The notes under the pieces were generated by a model. It was not told the origin of the DNA, ran no database searches, and saw only the letters and a program-made list of their open reading frames with translations. Shown in pieces: positions 41,128-51,845 of a stretch of 64,000 bases of DNA. The DNA comes from an uncultured Bacteroidales bacterium. Its GTDB lineage: Bacteria > Bacteroidota > Bacteroidia > Bacteroidales > UBA1715. The DNA lies in the NCBI GenBank assembly GCA_937892155.1, contig CALAUG010000021.1, positions 1-64,000 on the forward strand, given 5' to 3'. The position numbers and the translations under genes were made by a program. The first letter of the stretch is position 1, and each line of letters opens with the position of its first letter.

Positions 41128-42063
41128 CTACACTAACATTGATTTAGAAATACACATCTTGGAGAACGCAAAAAGTCGTTTGCCCAATTCGTTAAGCGAA
41201 GCGCCAAGATGGTAAACCATATCATCAATGATGAGAAATCTATCGTGCATACGCTGAGATGTTTCGCAGAGTTCTATCAGTCTTCCTGTTTGGAATTGTG
41301 ATGTTTGCTGCAGAGTACGGAGACCTTTACCGATGTGTTCCACATGGATAGCACATATAACATTTTGATTACGAGTTTCAAGAATCTCAAATGTACGAGC
41401 ATCAATATAATTATCAATGAGCAATACTTCGTGCTGAGCAGATTTGATGAGTTGCTCGGCGAAAGCACGGGCATCAAGTACTTGTCCTTCATAGAAGATA
41501 CCTTCAATAGGAGGAAGATTTGTCCGTATAAAGAAATCAAGTTGTTGCTGTTGCTGGTCGAGTTGTTGTTGTAGGCGAGACACATGTTCGTTTGTGTATT
41601 CCTGCAATACAATAAACCGATTGTCAATCCGTTGCTCAAGTTGTTGCATTTGACAATGAATGGCATAACCTTTAAGTAGGTATTGTCGCAGAACATTGGT
41701 CGCCCAAATGCGAAATTGAGTGCCTCTTTGACACTTGACGCGATACCCTACAGAAATAATGACATCAAGGTTGTAGAGAAACAATTCATTGTCTTGTGTT
41801 TTACCAGGAATGGCACCATGTTGTGTGGTAGTTCGAAATTTTCGAACAACCACTTTTTCATCAAGTTCTTTCTCTTTAAAAATGTTGTGGATATGATAAC
41901 TTATGGTTGACTTGGCTTTCTGGAAAAGCTCACATATTTGCGCCTGCGACAACCAGACGGTTTCTTTGTCAATTGTAACTTCTAATTTTATGCTTTCGTC
42001 AGGCTGATATAGAACAATTTCGCCTTCGTTGGATGTTATAGCGAGTTGTGGTTCGTTAGACAT
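41128..42063 (-). CDS. RhuM family protein with PLD-like C-terminal half
   Basis: 311 residues. N-terminal RhuM domain (about 15-130; DKETVWLSQAQICELFQ and ISVGYRVKCQRGTQFRIWA), named after a pathogenicity-island gene of Salmonella; biochemical role unknown, DNA binding likely. A glutamine-rich coiled coil follows (about 135-175). The last 120 residues look like half a phospholipase-D/nuclease fold: LIDNYID then MHDRFLIIDD and LGASLNELG, with HDRF in place of the catalytic HxK, so it is probably inactive. Stand-alone gene. Upstream 42064-42179 and downstream 40978-41127 show nothing else. Confidence 0.82.
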   Translation of the reverse strand: MSNEPQLAITSNEGEIVLYQPDESIKLEVTIDKETVWLSQAQICELFQKAKSTISYHIHNIFKEKELDEKVVVRKFRTTTQHGAIPGKTQDNELFLYNLDVIISVGYRVKCQRGTQFRIWATNVLRQYLLKGYAIHCQMQQLEQRIDNRFIVLQEYTNEHVSRLQQQLDQQQQQLDFFIRTNLPPIEGIFYEGQVLDARAFAEQLIKSAQHEVLLIDNYIDARTFEILETRNQNVICAIHVEHIGKGLRTLQQTSQFQTGRLIELCETSQRMHDRFLIIDDMVYHLGASLNELGKRLFAFSKMCISKSMLV

Positions 42064-42179
42064 ATTTGTTTCTTCATAATTTGATTATGGACTATGCAAA
42101 AGTAATATTTTTTACGAAGTATATTCCTTATCGTGATAATAAATGAAGAGAAATTATGATTAACGTGTATATTGTTAAA

Positions 42180-42215
42180 AAAAATCCCCCGCTTCAAACG
42201 AAGCGGGGGATTTTT
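42180..42215 (-). terminator. Strong rho-independent terminator of gdhA
   Basis: Perfect 16-bp stem, 42180-42195 with 42200-42215, 4-nt AAAC loop, C/G-rich core CCCCCGCTTC, and T/A runs on both sides that let it work in either direction. It lies 21 bp after the gdhA stop. Confidence 0.95.
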
Positions 42216-42236
42216 GTGATATAGTAAAGTAAAGAA

Positions 42237-43592
<1,356 letters not shown>

Positions 43593-43637
43593 TTTTTTAG
43601 GTATTTAATAAAACAGTTTGTTCTTTTTATACGAGGA

Positions 43638-43666
43638 CAAAAGTAGAAAAAAATTTAAAAATGCAA
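43638..43666 (-). promoter_or_regulatory. gdhA promoter, Bacteroidota type
   Basis: Minus strand: TTG (43666-43664), 18 bp, TACTTTTG (43645-43638). Predicted leader about 41 nt. Architecture is the same as for korA and nfnA. Confidence 0.72.
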
Positions 43667-43734
43667 TGCTTAAACGATTGAATTTTAGAAAATTGCGTAT
43701 AATTCGCAATGCTATACGTGAAACACGTATCAGT

Positions 43735-46700
43735 CTACAATGATGTCTTTTCTTTACTATTTATTTCTTCAATATATTTATTGAAATCAAATCCCATAAC
43801 AATCACATCGTCAACTTGTTCCCATTTCCCCTGCCATTGTTGGAACAATTTCCTCAATTCATTTCCTTGTTTCATCATTGGCACGTGCTGTACGGTAAGT
43901 ATATTGTGCTTGAAATGTTTGAATTTCATCTTTTTCCCATTTTCTCCACCGAATTGGTCGGCGTATCCATCGCTGAACAGATAAAATCTATCGTTTGGTT
44001 GAACGCGGATGATTGTGTTGGTATATAAATCATCTTGTTCGTTGCAAAGTCCTACAGGAGATTTGTCGCCTCTGTAAATAATGACTTGGTTGTTGCGTAC
44101 AAGTATCATTCTGGTCAGTGCGCCTGCAAATTCCAACACACCTGTTTTTTTGTCAAATACGCAAATAGAAATGTCCATGCCGTCTTTTACGGCAGAGTCA
44201 TCGTCCAATTCGTTTTTTGTGAAAAGTTCTATGATAGATTTGTTAAGATAATCCAATATTTCTGATGCCCGGTGTATGCCTCTGTTCTTCGTCGCAATAC
44301 GAAGTAGGTTGTTGCCGATAATTGACATGAATGCGCCAGGAACGCCGTGCCCCGTACAATCTGAACAAACAACGAAAAGTTTGTCGCCAATTTCACGTAT
44401 CCAGTAGAAATCACCACTGACTATGTCTTTCGGCATATACAATATGAATGATGACGGTAGCAGTTGTTTGAATTTTGCACGTGCTGGCAAAATAGCAAGT
44501 TGAATACGTTTTGCGTAATTGATACTGTCAAGGATACTTTTATTTTTGACTTCAAGCTCTGCCTGTTGTTTTTCCAAACGATCTGCCCATACTTGCTTTT
44601 CCAATAATCTGCGGTTTTCTCTACGAAGTTTTACAGTAATTCTGTGTCCTATAAAGAAAATTATGGCGATTAGTAGAAGTATTCCCAAAACATAAGCAAG
44701 GTCGGTCCGCCAAAATGGTGGCTTGATAATAATCGTGATATATTTCTCTTCTGACCAAACACCGTCAACATTTGCAGCCTTTACTTTCAGCGTATAGTTT
44801 CCGATTGGAAGTTTTATGATGTTGATGTAGTTCTGATTGTTTAATTCTATCCATTTGTCTTCCAATCCGCTCAACATATATTTATATTGATTCATCTTTG
44901 GTTGGGTGTATTCCAACGCTGCAAATGAAATGGAGATGTTCGAGTTGTTCCATGGCATGGTGATTTCTTGTTTGTCTTTCAGTGGCAGAGAATATCTTTT
45001 ATCCTTAATAGTATATTCCAAATTAAGGAATTCAAGATTTGTGTTTTGTAAGTTGTTCTTTATTGAGTCGGGATTGAAGATGTTTATACCTTGCGTGCCA
45101 CCGAAAAACATATATCCGTTATTGGTCTTAAATGCCGAATGTGGAGAAAATTCTGAATCTTGTATTCCGTCGTGTATTGAAAATGTTTTACAAATATTCG
45201 AATCGGGAAGGAATGATGCTAATCCGTTGTCGGTACCAACCCAAATTTCATTGTCATTTGTTAAAATAGAATAGATTTCATTTGATATGAGACCTTCGTT
45301 TGTAGTGTAAAACATGCGTGGCTGATAATTTGGTTGCGTGCATTTGATTAATCCTACATTGGTTCCAATCCAAATATCACCATTGTAATCTTCCGCAATG
45401 TCGTATATATGTTGATGTGTACCGTTTATGAAATTATGGTCCAGTTTGATAGGGGTGAATTTCTGTGTTTTGTGGTCGAAATAACAAAAACCATTCTCGC
45501 AGCCTATGAAAATATTGTTTTTGTAATTCTCATAAAAACAGTTGATAAGGTTTGATGGCAATTTTGAACCGTCAATGTGAACAACGGAATCTTTTGCTTG
45601 GTCATAAAATATGATGCCAAAATTGGTACCAATCCACAAATTGTTTTTGGAATCTTTCAGCAAACATTTAATTCTTTTTTTCGTCAAGCAAAACGAGTGT
45701 AGTGCTGTAATCCTTTCGTCGATTGAGCTGAATTTTTTTGTGTCTATATTGTATATATGTATGTAGCCGTCACTGCCGACGAGTATTTCGTTGGGAGAGA
45801 ATGATTCGATTGCCGTTATGTAGTTCGTCGGAAAATTTCCTTTATCTGCAGAGTAAGATTCTTTCGTGTGCCTGCTCAAATCATAAATCTGTAAACCTCC
45901 GAATTTTGTACCAAAAAATACATGGTTTTTTTCTACATGAATAGCTGTTGTGTAATTGTATTTTATTCCAAAATTTCCATCTTCTTTACCCAAAACTTGG
46001 AAACGTTTCGGTTTAATGTCTAACTTGTTTAGACCATTTTGTGTTCCAATCCATAAAATTTTACCTGTACTGCGTGTTATGCAGTTTGTCTGGTTTGTTG
46101 ATATTCCTTGTCGTTGCGAAGTGTGGGCGCAATGAATAAATTTTTTGCTATTCGTGTTAAAATAGTACAATCCGTTACTTTCTGTGGTGATCCACAATTC
46201 TTCGGGACGATATCCTTCTGCGATGCCGTTTACAATGGATTGAGTTTGTTGTGGATAATAATAACTATAAAATTTTTTGTTCTTTTTGTCGAACTGATTA
46301 AGTCCGTTTCGTGTTCCAATCCATAGATTGTGTTTTGAATCTTCAAAAATTGACAGAATTTTGTTGTCGCTGATTGTATTTGAAATAAAATCATCGTGCC
46401 TGAAGAAAATAAAATCGTCGTTGTGTGGCTCGTAATATCCTAAACCGTTATCTGTTCCGACCCATAGAATGCCGTTGGAATCTTGAAAAAGTGGGTAGGA
46501 GTATTGTTCAAATTCTTCGTTGAATATGTCTGAATAGAGCTGGTATGATTGTATTTTTCCTGTTTTTATGTTGAGTTTGCTTATGTTTTTTCTCGTTTTT
46601 ACCCAAATATTCCCTTCGTTGTCGCACAGCACATTATGTATTATATTTTTTTCTATATGATAATTTTGGGTTGTGTCAACAAAATAGCGGTTGAATTCAA

Positions 46701-47052
46701 GTGTTTCGCGTATTAATTGATTGAGACCAAATTCTGTCGCTATCCAGATGTTTTGGTTTTTGTCTTCGCAGATGCCTAAAATATTATTTGAAGAAATCGT
46801 TTTTTTGTTCAGTGGATCTGAACGAAAGGTAAGGAAATTTTTACCGTCAAATCTATTCAGTCCCGATGTCGTGCCAATCCAAAGGAAGCCTTTGGAATCT
46901 TGAAATATGCACTTAATATTGTTGTGTGAAAGTCCGTCGTCGTTGGAAAAAGTCTCGAAGTAGAGGAAATCGTCTAACTTGTGCTCCTGTGAGAATGTTG
47001 GAGAAATGAATAGTATTAATATAATGAATATGGATAATACTTTTGATTTCAT
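43735..47052 (-). CDS. Two-component-type propeller sensor fused to SpoIIE phosphatase
   Basis: 1105 residues from ATG 47050-47052 (preceded by an in-frame GTG). Signal peptide (ending about FSQ, residue 22); a periplasmic double propeller of about 14 regulator-propeller repeats (W(I/V)GT..GL(N/C) pattern, for example FLWIGTTSGLNRF) to about residue 670; a Y_Y_Y domain (about 690-765, ISFAALEYTQPKMNQYKYML); one membrane helix (about 775-795); coiled coil; and a PP2C/SpoIIE phosphatase (about 850-1095) with SGDFYWI, CSDCTGHGVPGAFMS and FLFSDGYADQFGG. It should detect an extracellular ligand and dephosphorylate a partner, perhaps an anti-anti-sigma factor. No such partner is adjacent. It follows lspA by 27 bp. 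Confidence 0.9.
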   Translation of the reverse strand: MKSKVLSIFIILILFISPTFSQEHKLDDFLYFETFSNDDGLSHNNIKCIFQDSKGFLWIGTTSGLNRFDGKNFLTFRSDPLNKKTISSNNILGICEDKNQNIWIATEFGLNQLIRETLEFNRYFVDTTQNYHIEKNIIHNVLCDNEGNIWVKTRKNISKLNIKTGKIQSYQLYSDIFNEEFEQYSYPLFQDSNGILWVGTDNGLGYYEPHNDDFIFFRHDDFISNTISDNKILSIFEDSKHNLWIGTRNGLNQFDKKNKKFYSYYYPQQTQSIVNGIAEGYRPEELWITTESNGLYYFNTNSKKFIHCAHTSQRQGISTNQTNCITRSTGKILWIGTQNGLNKLDIKPKRFQVLGKEDGNFGIKYNYTTAIHVEKNHVFFGTKFGGLQIYDLSRHTKESYSADKGNFPTNYITAIESFSPNEILVGSDGYIHIYNIDTKKFSSIDERITALHSFCLTKKRIKCLLKDSKNNLWIGTNFGIIFYDQAKDSVVHIDGSKLPSNLINCFYENYKNNIFIGCENGFCYFDHKTQKFTPIKLDHNFINGTHQHIYDIAEDYNGDIWIGTNVGLIKCTQPNYQPRMFYTTNEGLISNEIYSILTNDNEIWVGTDNGLASFLPDSNICKTFSIHDGIQDSEFSPHSAFKTNNGYMFFGGTQGINIFNPDSIKNNLQNTNLEFLNLEYTIKDKRYSLPLKDKQEITMPWNNSNISISFAALEYTQPKMNQYKYMLSGLEDKWIELNNQNYINIIKLPIGNYTLKVKAANVDGVWSEEKYITIIIKPPFWRTDLAYVLGILLLIAIIFFIGHRITVKLRRENRRLLEKQVWADRLEKQQAELEVKNKSILDSINYAKRIQLAILPARAKFKQLLPSSFILYMPKDIVSGDFYWIREIGDKLFVVCSDCTGHGVPGAFMSIIGNNLLRIATKNRGIHRASEILDYLNKSIIELFTKNELDDDSAVKDGMDISICVFDKKTGVLEFAGALTRMILVRNNQVIIYRGDKSPVGLCNEQDDLYTNTIIRVQPNDRFYLFSDGYADQFGGENGKKMKFKHFKHNILTVQHVPMMKQGNELRKLFQQWQGKWEQVDDVIVMGFDFNKYIEEINSKEKTSL

Positions 47053-47079
47053 CACTGAGCTGTAGCTGGACGATTAGTT

Positions 47080-47691
47080 TCAATCTGCGTCTTTGAAGAA
47101 TTTATGTTGAAAAATCAACAAATAGAAAACACCGATTGTAATTGCAGAATCTGCAATGTTGAATATTGGCTTAAAGAATGTGAATGGTTCTCCGCTCCAA
47201 ATTGGGAACCAATCAGGAAAAGTTCCTCGTAAAATAGGACAATATATCATATCAACAACGCGACCTTGTAGGAATGGGGCGTAACCGCCACTCTCGGAAA
47301 ACATTTCGGCCACTGTTCCGTATGTGCTTTCGTTGAAAATCAGTCCGTAAAACGCACTGTCAATAATGTTTCCTGCTGCGCCGGCGAGAATTGCACTCAA
47401 GCCTAAAATGACATCGAGCGGCGCATCACGTTTGACTAATTTGTGAATGTAGATTCCTATTAATATCGAAGCGATTAGCCTGAAAAGCGTTAAGGCAATT
47501 TTACCAATTGCACCACCGAAACTCATTCCGAATGCAAAACCTGGATTTTCGACAAAATAAACGAAAACCCTGTCACCAATGACAGGGATCATTTCGTCTA
47601 AATGCATATTGGTTTTTACTAAAATTTTGGTTACCTGATCAATAATCAAAATTAATAAAACCATTAAAATTGCCCAATGCTGTTTTTTCAT
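47080..47691 (-). CDS. lspA: Lipoprotein signal peptidase II
   Basis: 203 residues, four membrane helices. Aspartyl protease dyad in GNIIDSAFYG (about 105-114) and FNIADSAITIG (about 175-185). Removes signal peptides from prolipoproteins at the lipobox; several lipoproteins in this window are substrates. The 203-residue length, longer than in E. coli, is usual for Bacteroidota, with an insertion between the aspartates. Its ATG overlaps the upstream gene's stop by 4 bp, in the order ileS, DksA-like, lspA. Confidence 0.94.
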   Translation of the reverse strand: MKKQHWAILMVLLILIIDQVTKILVKTNMHLDEMIPVIGDRVFVYFVENPGFAFGMSFGGAIGKIALTLFRLIASILIGIYIHKLVKRDAPLDVILGLSAILAGAAGNIIDSAFYGLIFNESTYGTVAEMFSESGGYAPFLQGRVVDMIYCPILRGTFPDWFPIWSGEPFTFFKPIFNIADSAITIGVFYLLIFQHKFFKDAD

Positions 47692-48107
47692 ATCAGCGGT
47701 TTGTTTTTCTTTTCATTTACTTTTGCATCAACGCTCAAAGTTGCGTGGGGAACTGCGCGAAGACGTTCTTTCGGTATCAATTTACCTGTTTCGCGGCAGA
47801 TTCCGTATGTTTTGTTTTCAATACGTATCAACGCTTCTTTTAAGTGCTTGATGAATTTTTCTTGACGTTCTGCCAATTTACCAGTTTCTTCTTTTGAAAG
47901 ATTTGACGCTCCTTCTTCGAACATCTTGAATGTTGGCGATGTATCTTGAATGTCGTTGCCATCTAAATACTGAATTGACTGTTTCAACTGGTCATAATCT
48001 TTCATTGCTTTGTCAAGCTTTTCTAAGATTATCTGCTTGAACTCTTCTAATTCTGCATCAGAATATCTTGTTTTTTCTTCTTCTGCAACTTGTTTCTTTT
48101 CTGCCAT
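47688..48107 (-). CDS. DksA/TraR family protein lacking most zinc-finger cysteines
   Basis: 139 residues: a long coiled-coil half (about 15-95) and a C-terminal TraR/DksA zinc-finger region (about 98-130) reading YGICRETGKLIPKERLRAVP. Only the first of the four zinc cysteines is kept (Thr, Leu and Asp occupy the others), so it probably folds without zinc, as do other Bacteroidota relatives. DksA binds in the RNA polymerase secondary channel with ppGpp; the role of this branch is less clear. It sits between ileS and lspA, 18 bp after ileS and overlapping lspA by 4 bp. Confidence 0.88.
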   Translation of the reverse strand: MAEKKQVAEEEKTRYSDAELEEFKQIILEKLDKAMKDYDQLKQSIQYLDGNDIQDTSPTFKMFEEGASNLSKEETGKLAERQEKFIKHLKEALIRIENKTYGICRETGKLIPKERLRAVPHATLSVDAKVNEKKNKPLI

Positions 48108-48125
48108 AGTCGTGCGAATTAAAGG

Positions 48126-51100
48126 TTATACTTTTTGAACTGCCATATATGTCTGCACATCAGAGTCAATTTCAACAGGTTTCTTGTTTTCGTTGTTGAT
48201 TGTGTCAACCAATTGTATATCAGCGCATAATGTTTCTGATGCGATATATGCTTTATGAATTTCTATAGCTTTGTTGATTGCGTCGTGTTTCTGTATTTCC
48301 AACTTGATTTTGTCGGTAACATCAAAACCGCTGTCTTTACGAAGATTTTGGATTCTGTTGACGAATTCACGTGCAATTCCTTCGTTAACCAAATCTTCTG
48401 TCAACGTTGTGTCCAAAGCAACAGTGATGTTTCCTTCGTTTGCAACTTGCCAACCTGGAATATCTTTGGAAATAATTGTAACATCGTCAAGTGTCAAGTT
48501 GATTGTTTCGCCAGCAACAACAATCGTTTTCGCTCCATTGCGTTCGAATTCGCAGATTTCTTCGTTAGAGAATGCAGTGATTGTAGCAGCAACTTCTTTC
48601 ATTATTTTTCCGCATTTCGGACCTAATGCTTTGAAGTTTGGCTTGATTGTCTTTACAAGAACTTGCGAAGCGTCTTTCAACAAATCAATTTCTTTTACGT
48701 TTACTTCTGTCTTGATAATGTTCTCAACGGCTTTTAAATTTTGTTCAAATTCATCATTGATGATTGGAATGATGATTTTTTGAAGTGGTTGACGAACTTT
48801 TATAGCAACTTTACGACGCAGTGCCAAAATCATTGAAGAAACGGTTTGAGCCATTTCCATTCTTGTTTCCAACTTCTTGTCGATTACCGATTCGTCGGCA
48901 TTCGGGAATGTTGCTAAGTGAACAGAATCAACGTCGAAGCGGTTTGTTACTTTGTTCAAGTCGCAGAATAATTGATCTGCAAAGAACGGAGCAATAGGAG
49001 CCATAAGTAACGAAACTGTTTCCAAACAAGTGTACAATGTCTGGTAAGCCGAAATCTTGTCGCTGTTCAATTCGCCTTTCCAGAAACGTTTACGGGACAA
49101 ACGAACGTACCAGTTACTCAAATTATCGTTTACGAAATCTTGAATCATACGGCCGGCTTTTGTCGGTTCGTAGTTTTCGTATTGTTCCGTAACATTTTTA
49201 ACCAGTGTGTTCAACAATGATATAATCCAACGGTCGATTTCCGAACGTTGTTCGTTTGGAACAGGGGCTTGTTGCATTGCAAAATTGTCGAGGTTTGCAT
49301 ACAACGCAAAGAACGAATACGTGTTGTATAACGTTCCAAAGAATTTACGTTTAACTTCTTCAACACCTTCGCTGTCGTATTTCAAGTTGTCCCAAGGAGA
49401 CGAGTTGGTAATCATATACCAGCGAACAGGGTCAGTTCCTTGTTGCTCAATTTCCTTGAATGGATCGATTGCGTTGCCAAGACGTTTCGACATTTTGTTA
49501 CCGTTCTTGTCAAGTACCAAACCATTGGAAACCACGTTTTTGAAAGCCACACTGTCGAACAACATTGTTGCAATTGCGTGTAGTGTGAAGAACCAACCAC
49601 GAGTTTGGTCAACACCTTCGGCAATAAAATCAGCAGGGAAAACAGTGTTGAATTTGTCCTTGTTTTCAAAAGGATAGTGAATTTGAGCGTATGGCATTGA
49701 ACCTGAATCAAACCAAACGTCAATAATATCGCTTTCGCGGTACATTTTCTGTCCTTTTGCTGATACTAATATGATGTTGTCAACATACGGACGGTGAATG
49801 TCGAATTTATTGTAGTTTTCTTTAGAAAAATCACCAACAACGAAGTCTTTCAAAGGATTTTCTTTCATAAATCCTGCTTTGATTGAAAGTTCGATTTCGT
49901 TTTTCAATTCTTCCAAAGAACCGATACATTTTTCTTCGGTTTTGTCTTCCGTCATCCAAATTGGGAGTGGAGTTCCCCAGAAACGCGAACGTGACAAATT
50001 CCAGTCGTTCAAGTTCTCCAACCATTTACCGAAACGGCCAGAACCTGTTGATTCAGGTTTCCAGTTGATAGTTTTATTCAATTCTATCATACGCTCTTTG
50101 CATTCTGGACTCTTAATGAACCAGCTGTCAAGAGGGTAGTATAGAATTGGCTTGTCGGTTCTCCAGCAATGAGGATAATTGTGGACGTGTTTTTCGATTT
50201 TGAATGCTTTGTTTTCTGCTTTCAAAGCCATACAAATGCTGATGTCAAGAGTCTCGTCCTTGTCTGTCAATGTTGCATCGTAAGCATTTTTTACATAACG
50301 ACCAGCGACAGAATTGTAAGCTTCAACATTTACGTTTGATGTAACAAAAGCAGCATCCATTTCCTCTACAGGAATCATACGTCCTTGTTTGTCAACAAGA
50401 GGTGATTGTTTGCCGTTTTTGTCAATTACAAGCATTCCGGCAATTCCAGCTTTTTTCGCAACAAAAGCATCATCTGCACCGAAAGTAGGAGCGATGTGGA
50501 CAATACCAGTACCATCTTCTGTTGTTACATAATCGCCAGCAATTACTTCAAAAGCTTTTCCATCAACTTTAACCCATGGTTGCAATTGTTCGTATTGTAC
50601 GCCAATAAGTTCACTTGCAGGCATTTCTGCTAAAATCGTATAAGGAACAATTTTATCTCCAGCTTTGTATGCAGAAAAATCCGCATTTTCTCCTTCTTTA
50701 TGGAAATATGCAGAAACACGGTCTTTTGCCATGATTGCGGTCATTGGTGTTCCTGTATAAGGATTGAATGTTTTGATTTTTACGTATTGGATTTTTGGAC
50801 CAACACAAAGAGCAGTGTTGCTACTCAATGTCCATGGAGTAGTTGTCCAAGCCAAAATGTATAAGTCGGTTTCAACGCCTGCGAACAAAGATTCGCTTTT
50901 TGCATTGCGGACAACTTTAAATTGCGCAGTACACGTTGTGTCTTTTACGTCGCGGTAGCAACCCGGTTGGTTTAGTTCGTGGGAACTCAAACCTGTTCCT
51001 GCTGCTGGCGAATAAGGTTGAATGGTGTAACCTTTGTAAAGCAATCCTTTTTTATATAATTCTTTCAACAAATACCAAAGAGTTTCAATGTATTTGTTGT

Positions 51101-51560
51101 CGTACGTAATGTAAGGGTCTTTCATGTCAACCCAGTAGCCAATGCGTTGTGTAAGGTTTTCCCATTGGCTTGTATATTTCATCACATTGCTACGGCACGC
51201 ATTGTTGTATTCTTCAACGCTGATTTTTGTACCAATATCTTCTTTTGTGATGCCCAATTCTTTTTCAACGCCAAGTTCCACAGGCAATCCGTGGGTGTCC
51301 CAACCAGCTTTACGATGAACTTGGAAACCTTGCATTGTTTTATAACGGCATACGGAATCCTTGATGGTACGAGCCATTACGTGGTGAATTCCTGGAAGAC
51401 CGTTTGCAGAAGGAGGACCTTCGAAAAATACAAATGATTTATGTCCTTCACGAGTTGACACGCTCTTGTTGAACGTATCATTTTTAATCCATTTTTCTAG
51501 AACATCCTTGTTGACTTGAGAAAGGTCTAACCCAGAATATTCCTTAAACTTCTCACTCAT
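48126..51560 (-). CDS. ileS: Isoleucine--tRNA ligase
   Basis: 1144 residues, class I synthetase. HIGH-type motif is GIHHV (about 56-60) and KMSKR (about 696) is intact; the CP1 editing domain lies between (with GWDTHGLPVE at about 89), then WFDSGSMPYAQ, anticodon-binding and C-terminal extension. The length and GWDTHGLPVE resemble the eukaryote-like IleRS branch, which in other bacteria tends to resist mupirocin; that is family knowledge, not shown here. TATATTTG at 51594-51587 is a good -7 element. First gene of an operon with the DksA-like gene, lspA and probably the propeller phosphatase. Confidence 0.97.
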   Translation of the reverse strand: MSEKFKEYSGLDLSQVNKDVLEKWIKNDTFNKSVSTREGHKSFVFFEGPPSANGLPGIHHVMARTIKDSVCRYKTMQGFQVHRKAGWDTHGLPVELGVEKELGITKEDIGTKISVEEYNNACRSNVMKYTSQWENLTQRIGYWVDMKDPYITYDNKYIETLWYLLKELYKKGLLYKGYTIQPYSPAAGTGLSSHELNQPGCYRDVKDTTCTAQFKVVRNAKSESLFAGVETDLYILAWTTTPWTLSSNTALCVGPKIQYVKIKTFNPYTGTPMTAIMAKDRVSAYFHKEGENADFSAYKAGDKIVPYTILAEMPASELIGVQYEQLQPWVKVDGKAFEVIAGDYVTTEDGTGIVHIAPTFGADDAFVAKKAGIAGMLVIDKNGKQSPLVDKQGRMIPVEEMDAAFVTSNVNVEAYNSVAGRYVKNAYDATLTDKDETLDISICMALKAENKAFKIEKHVHNYPHCWRTDKPILYYPLDSWFIKSPECKERMIELNKTINWKPESTGSGRFGKWLENLNDWNLSRSRFWGTPLPIWMTEDKTEEKCIGSLEELKNEIELSIKAGFMKENPLKDFVVGDFSKENYNKFDIHRPYVDNIILVSAKGQKMYRESDIIDVWFDSGSMPYAQIHYPFENKDKFNTVFPADFIAEGVDQTRGWFFTLHAIATMLFDSVAFKNVVSNGLVLDKNGNKMSKRLGNAIDPFKEIEQQGTDPVRWYMITNSSPWDNLKYDSEGVEEVKRKFFGTLYNTYSFFALYANLDNFAMQQAPVPNEQRSEIDRWIISLLNTLVKNVTEQYENYEPTKAGRMIQDFVNDNLSNWYVRLSRKRFWKGELNSDKISAYQTLYTCLETVSLLMAPIAPFFADQLFCDLNKVTNRFDVDSVHLATFPNADESVIDKKLETRMEMAQTVSSMILALRRKVAIKVRQPLQKIIIPIINDEFEQNLKAVENIIKTEVNVKEIDLLKDASQVLVKTIKPNFKALGPKCGKIMKEVAATITAFSNEEICEFERNGAKTIVVAGETINLTLDDVTIISKDIPGWQVANEGNITVALDTTLTEDLVNEGIAREFVNRIQNLRKDSGFDVTDKIKLEIQKHDAINKAIEIHKAYIASETLCADIQLVDTINNENKKPVEIDSDVQTYMAVQKV

Positions 51561-51586
51561 TATAAAAAAACGTTTTTTTAGTCCGC

Positions 51587-51594
51587 AAATATAG
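51587..51594 (-). promoter_or_regulatory. -7 element TATATTTG of ileS
   Basis: Exact TAnnTTTG on the minus strand, 26 bp before the ATG. No TTG at the standard spacing. The rest of the 51561-51845 gap is AT-rich with no gene. Confidence 0.5.
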
Positions 51595-51753
51595 TCTTAT
51601 TTTAAGATGAATGAATGTGTGATTTTCTAAACTTATTAAAAAAACAGCTGAAAATTGTTGATAAGTTTTTTGGAAATGATTTTTTCGACTAAATATTCGT
51701 TTGAAAAAAAATATTGGCTTGTGCTATTTTGCTCAAAAAGTCGGTACATTGTG

Positions 51754-51783
51754 TTGTTGACTTAATGAAAATTTGTAATATTG
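51754..51783 (+). promoter_or_regulatory. Promoter of the GH94 phosphorylase gene
   Basis: TTG (51754-51756), 19 bp, TAATATTG (51776-51783), one mismatch from TAnnTTTG. The predicted leader is about 58 nt, long enough for regulation. Confidence 0.55.
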
Positions 51784-51845
51784 CAAAAGGATTTTGCGAG
51801 TCATTTCGTGAAATTTTAATTTTAACGTTTAATACATAAAAATTT

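Noticed and set aside
48271..48783. 170-codon frame on the plus strand inside ileS
   Set aside because: Antisense to the ileS C-terminal region; no independent evidence.
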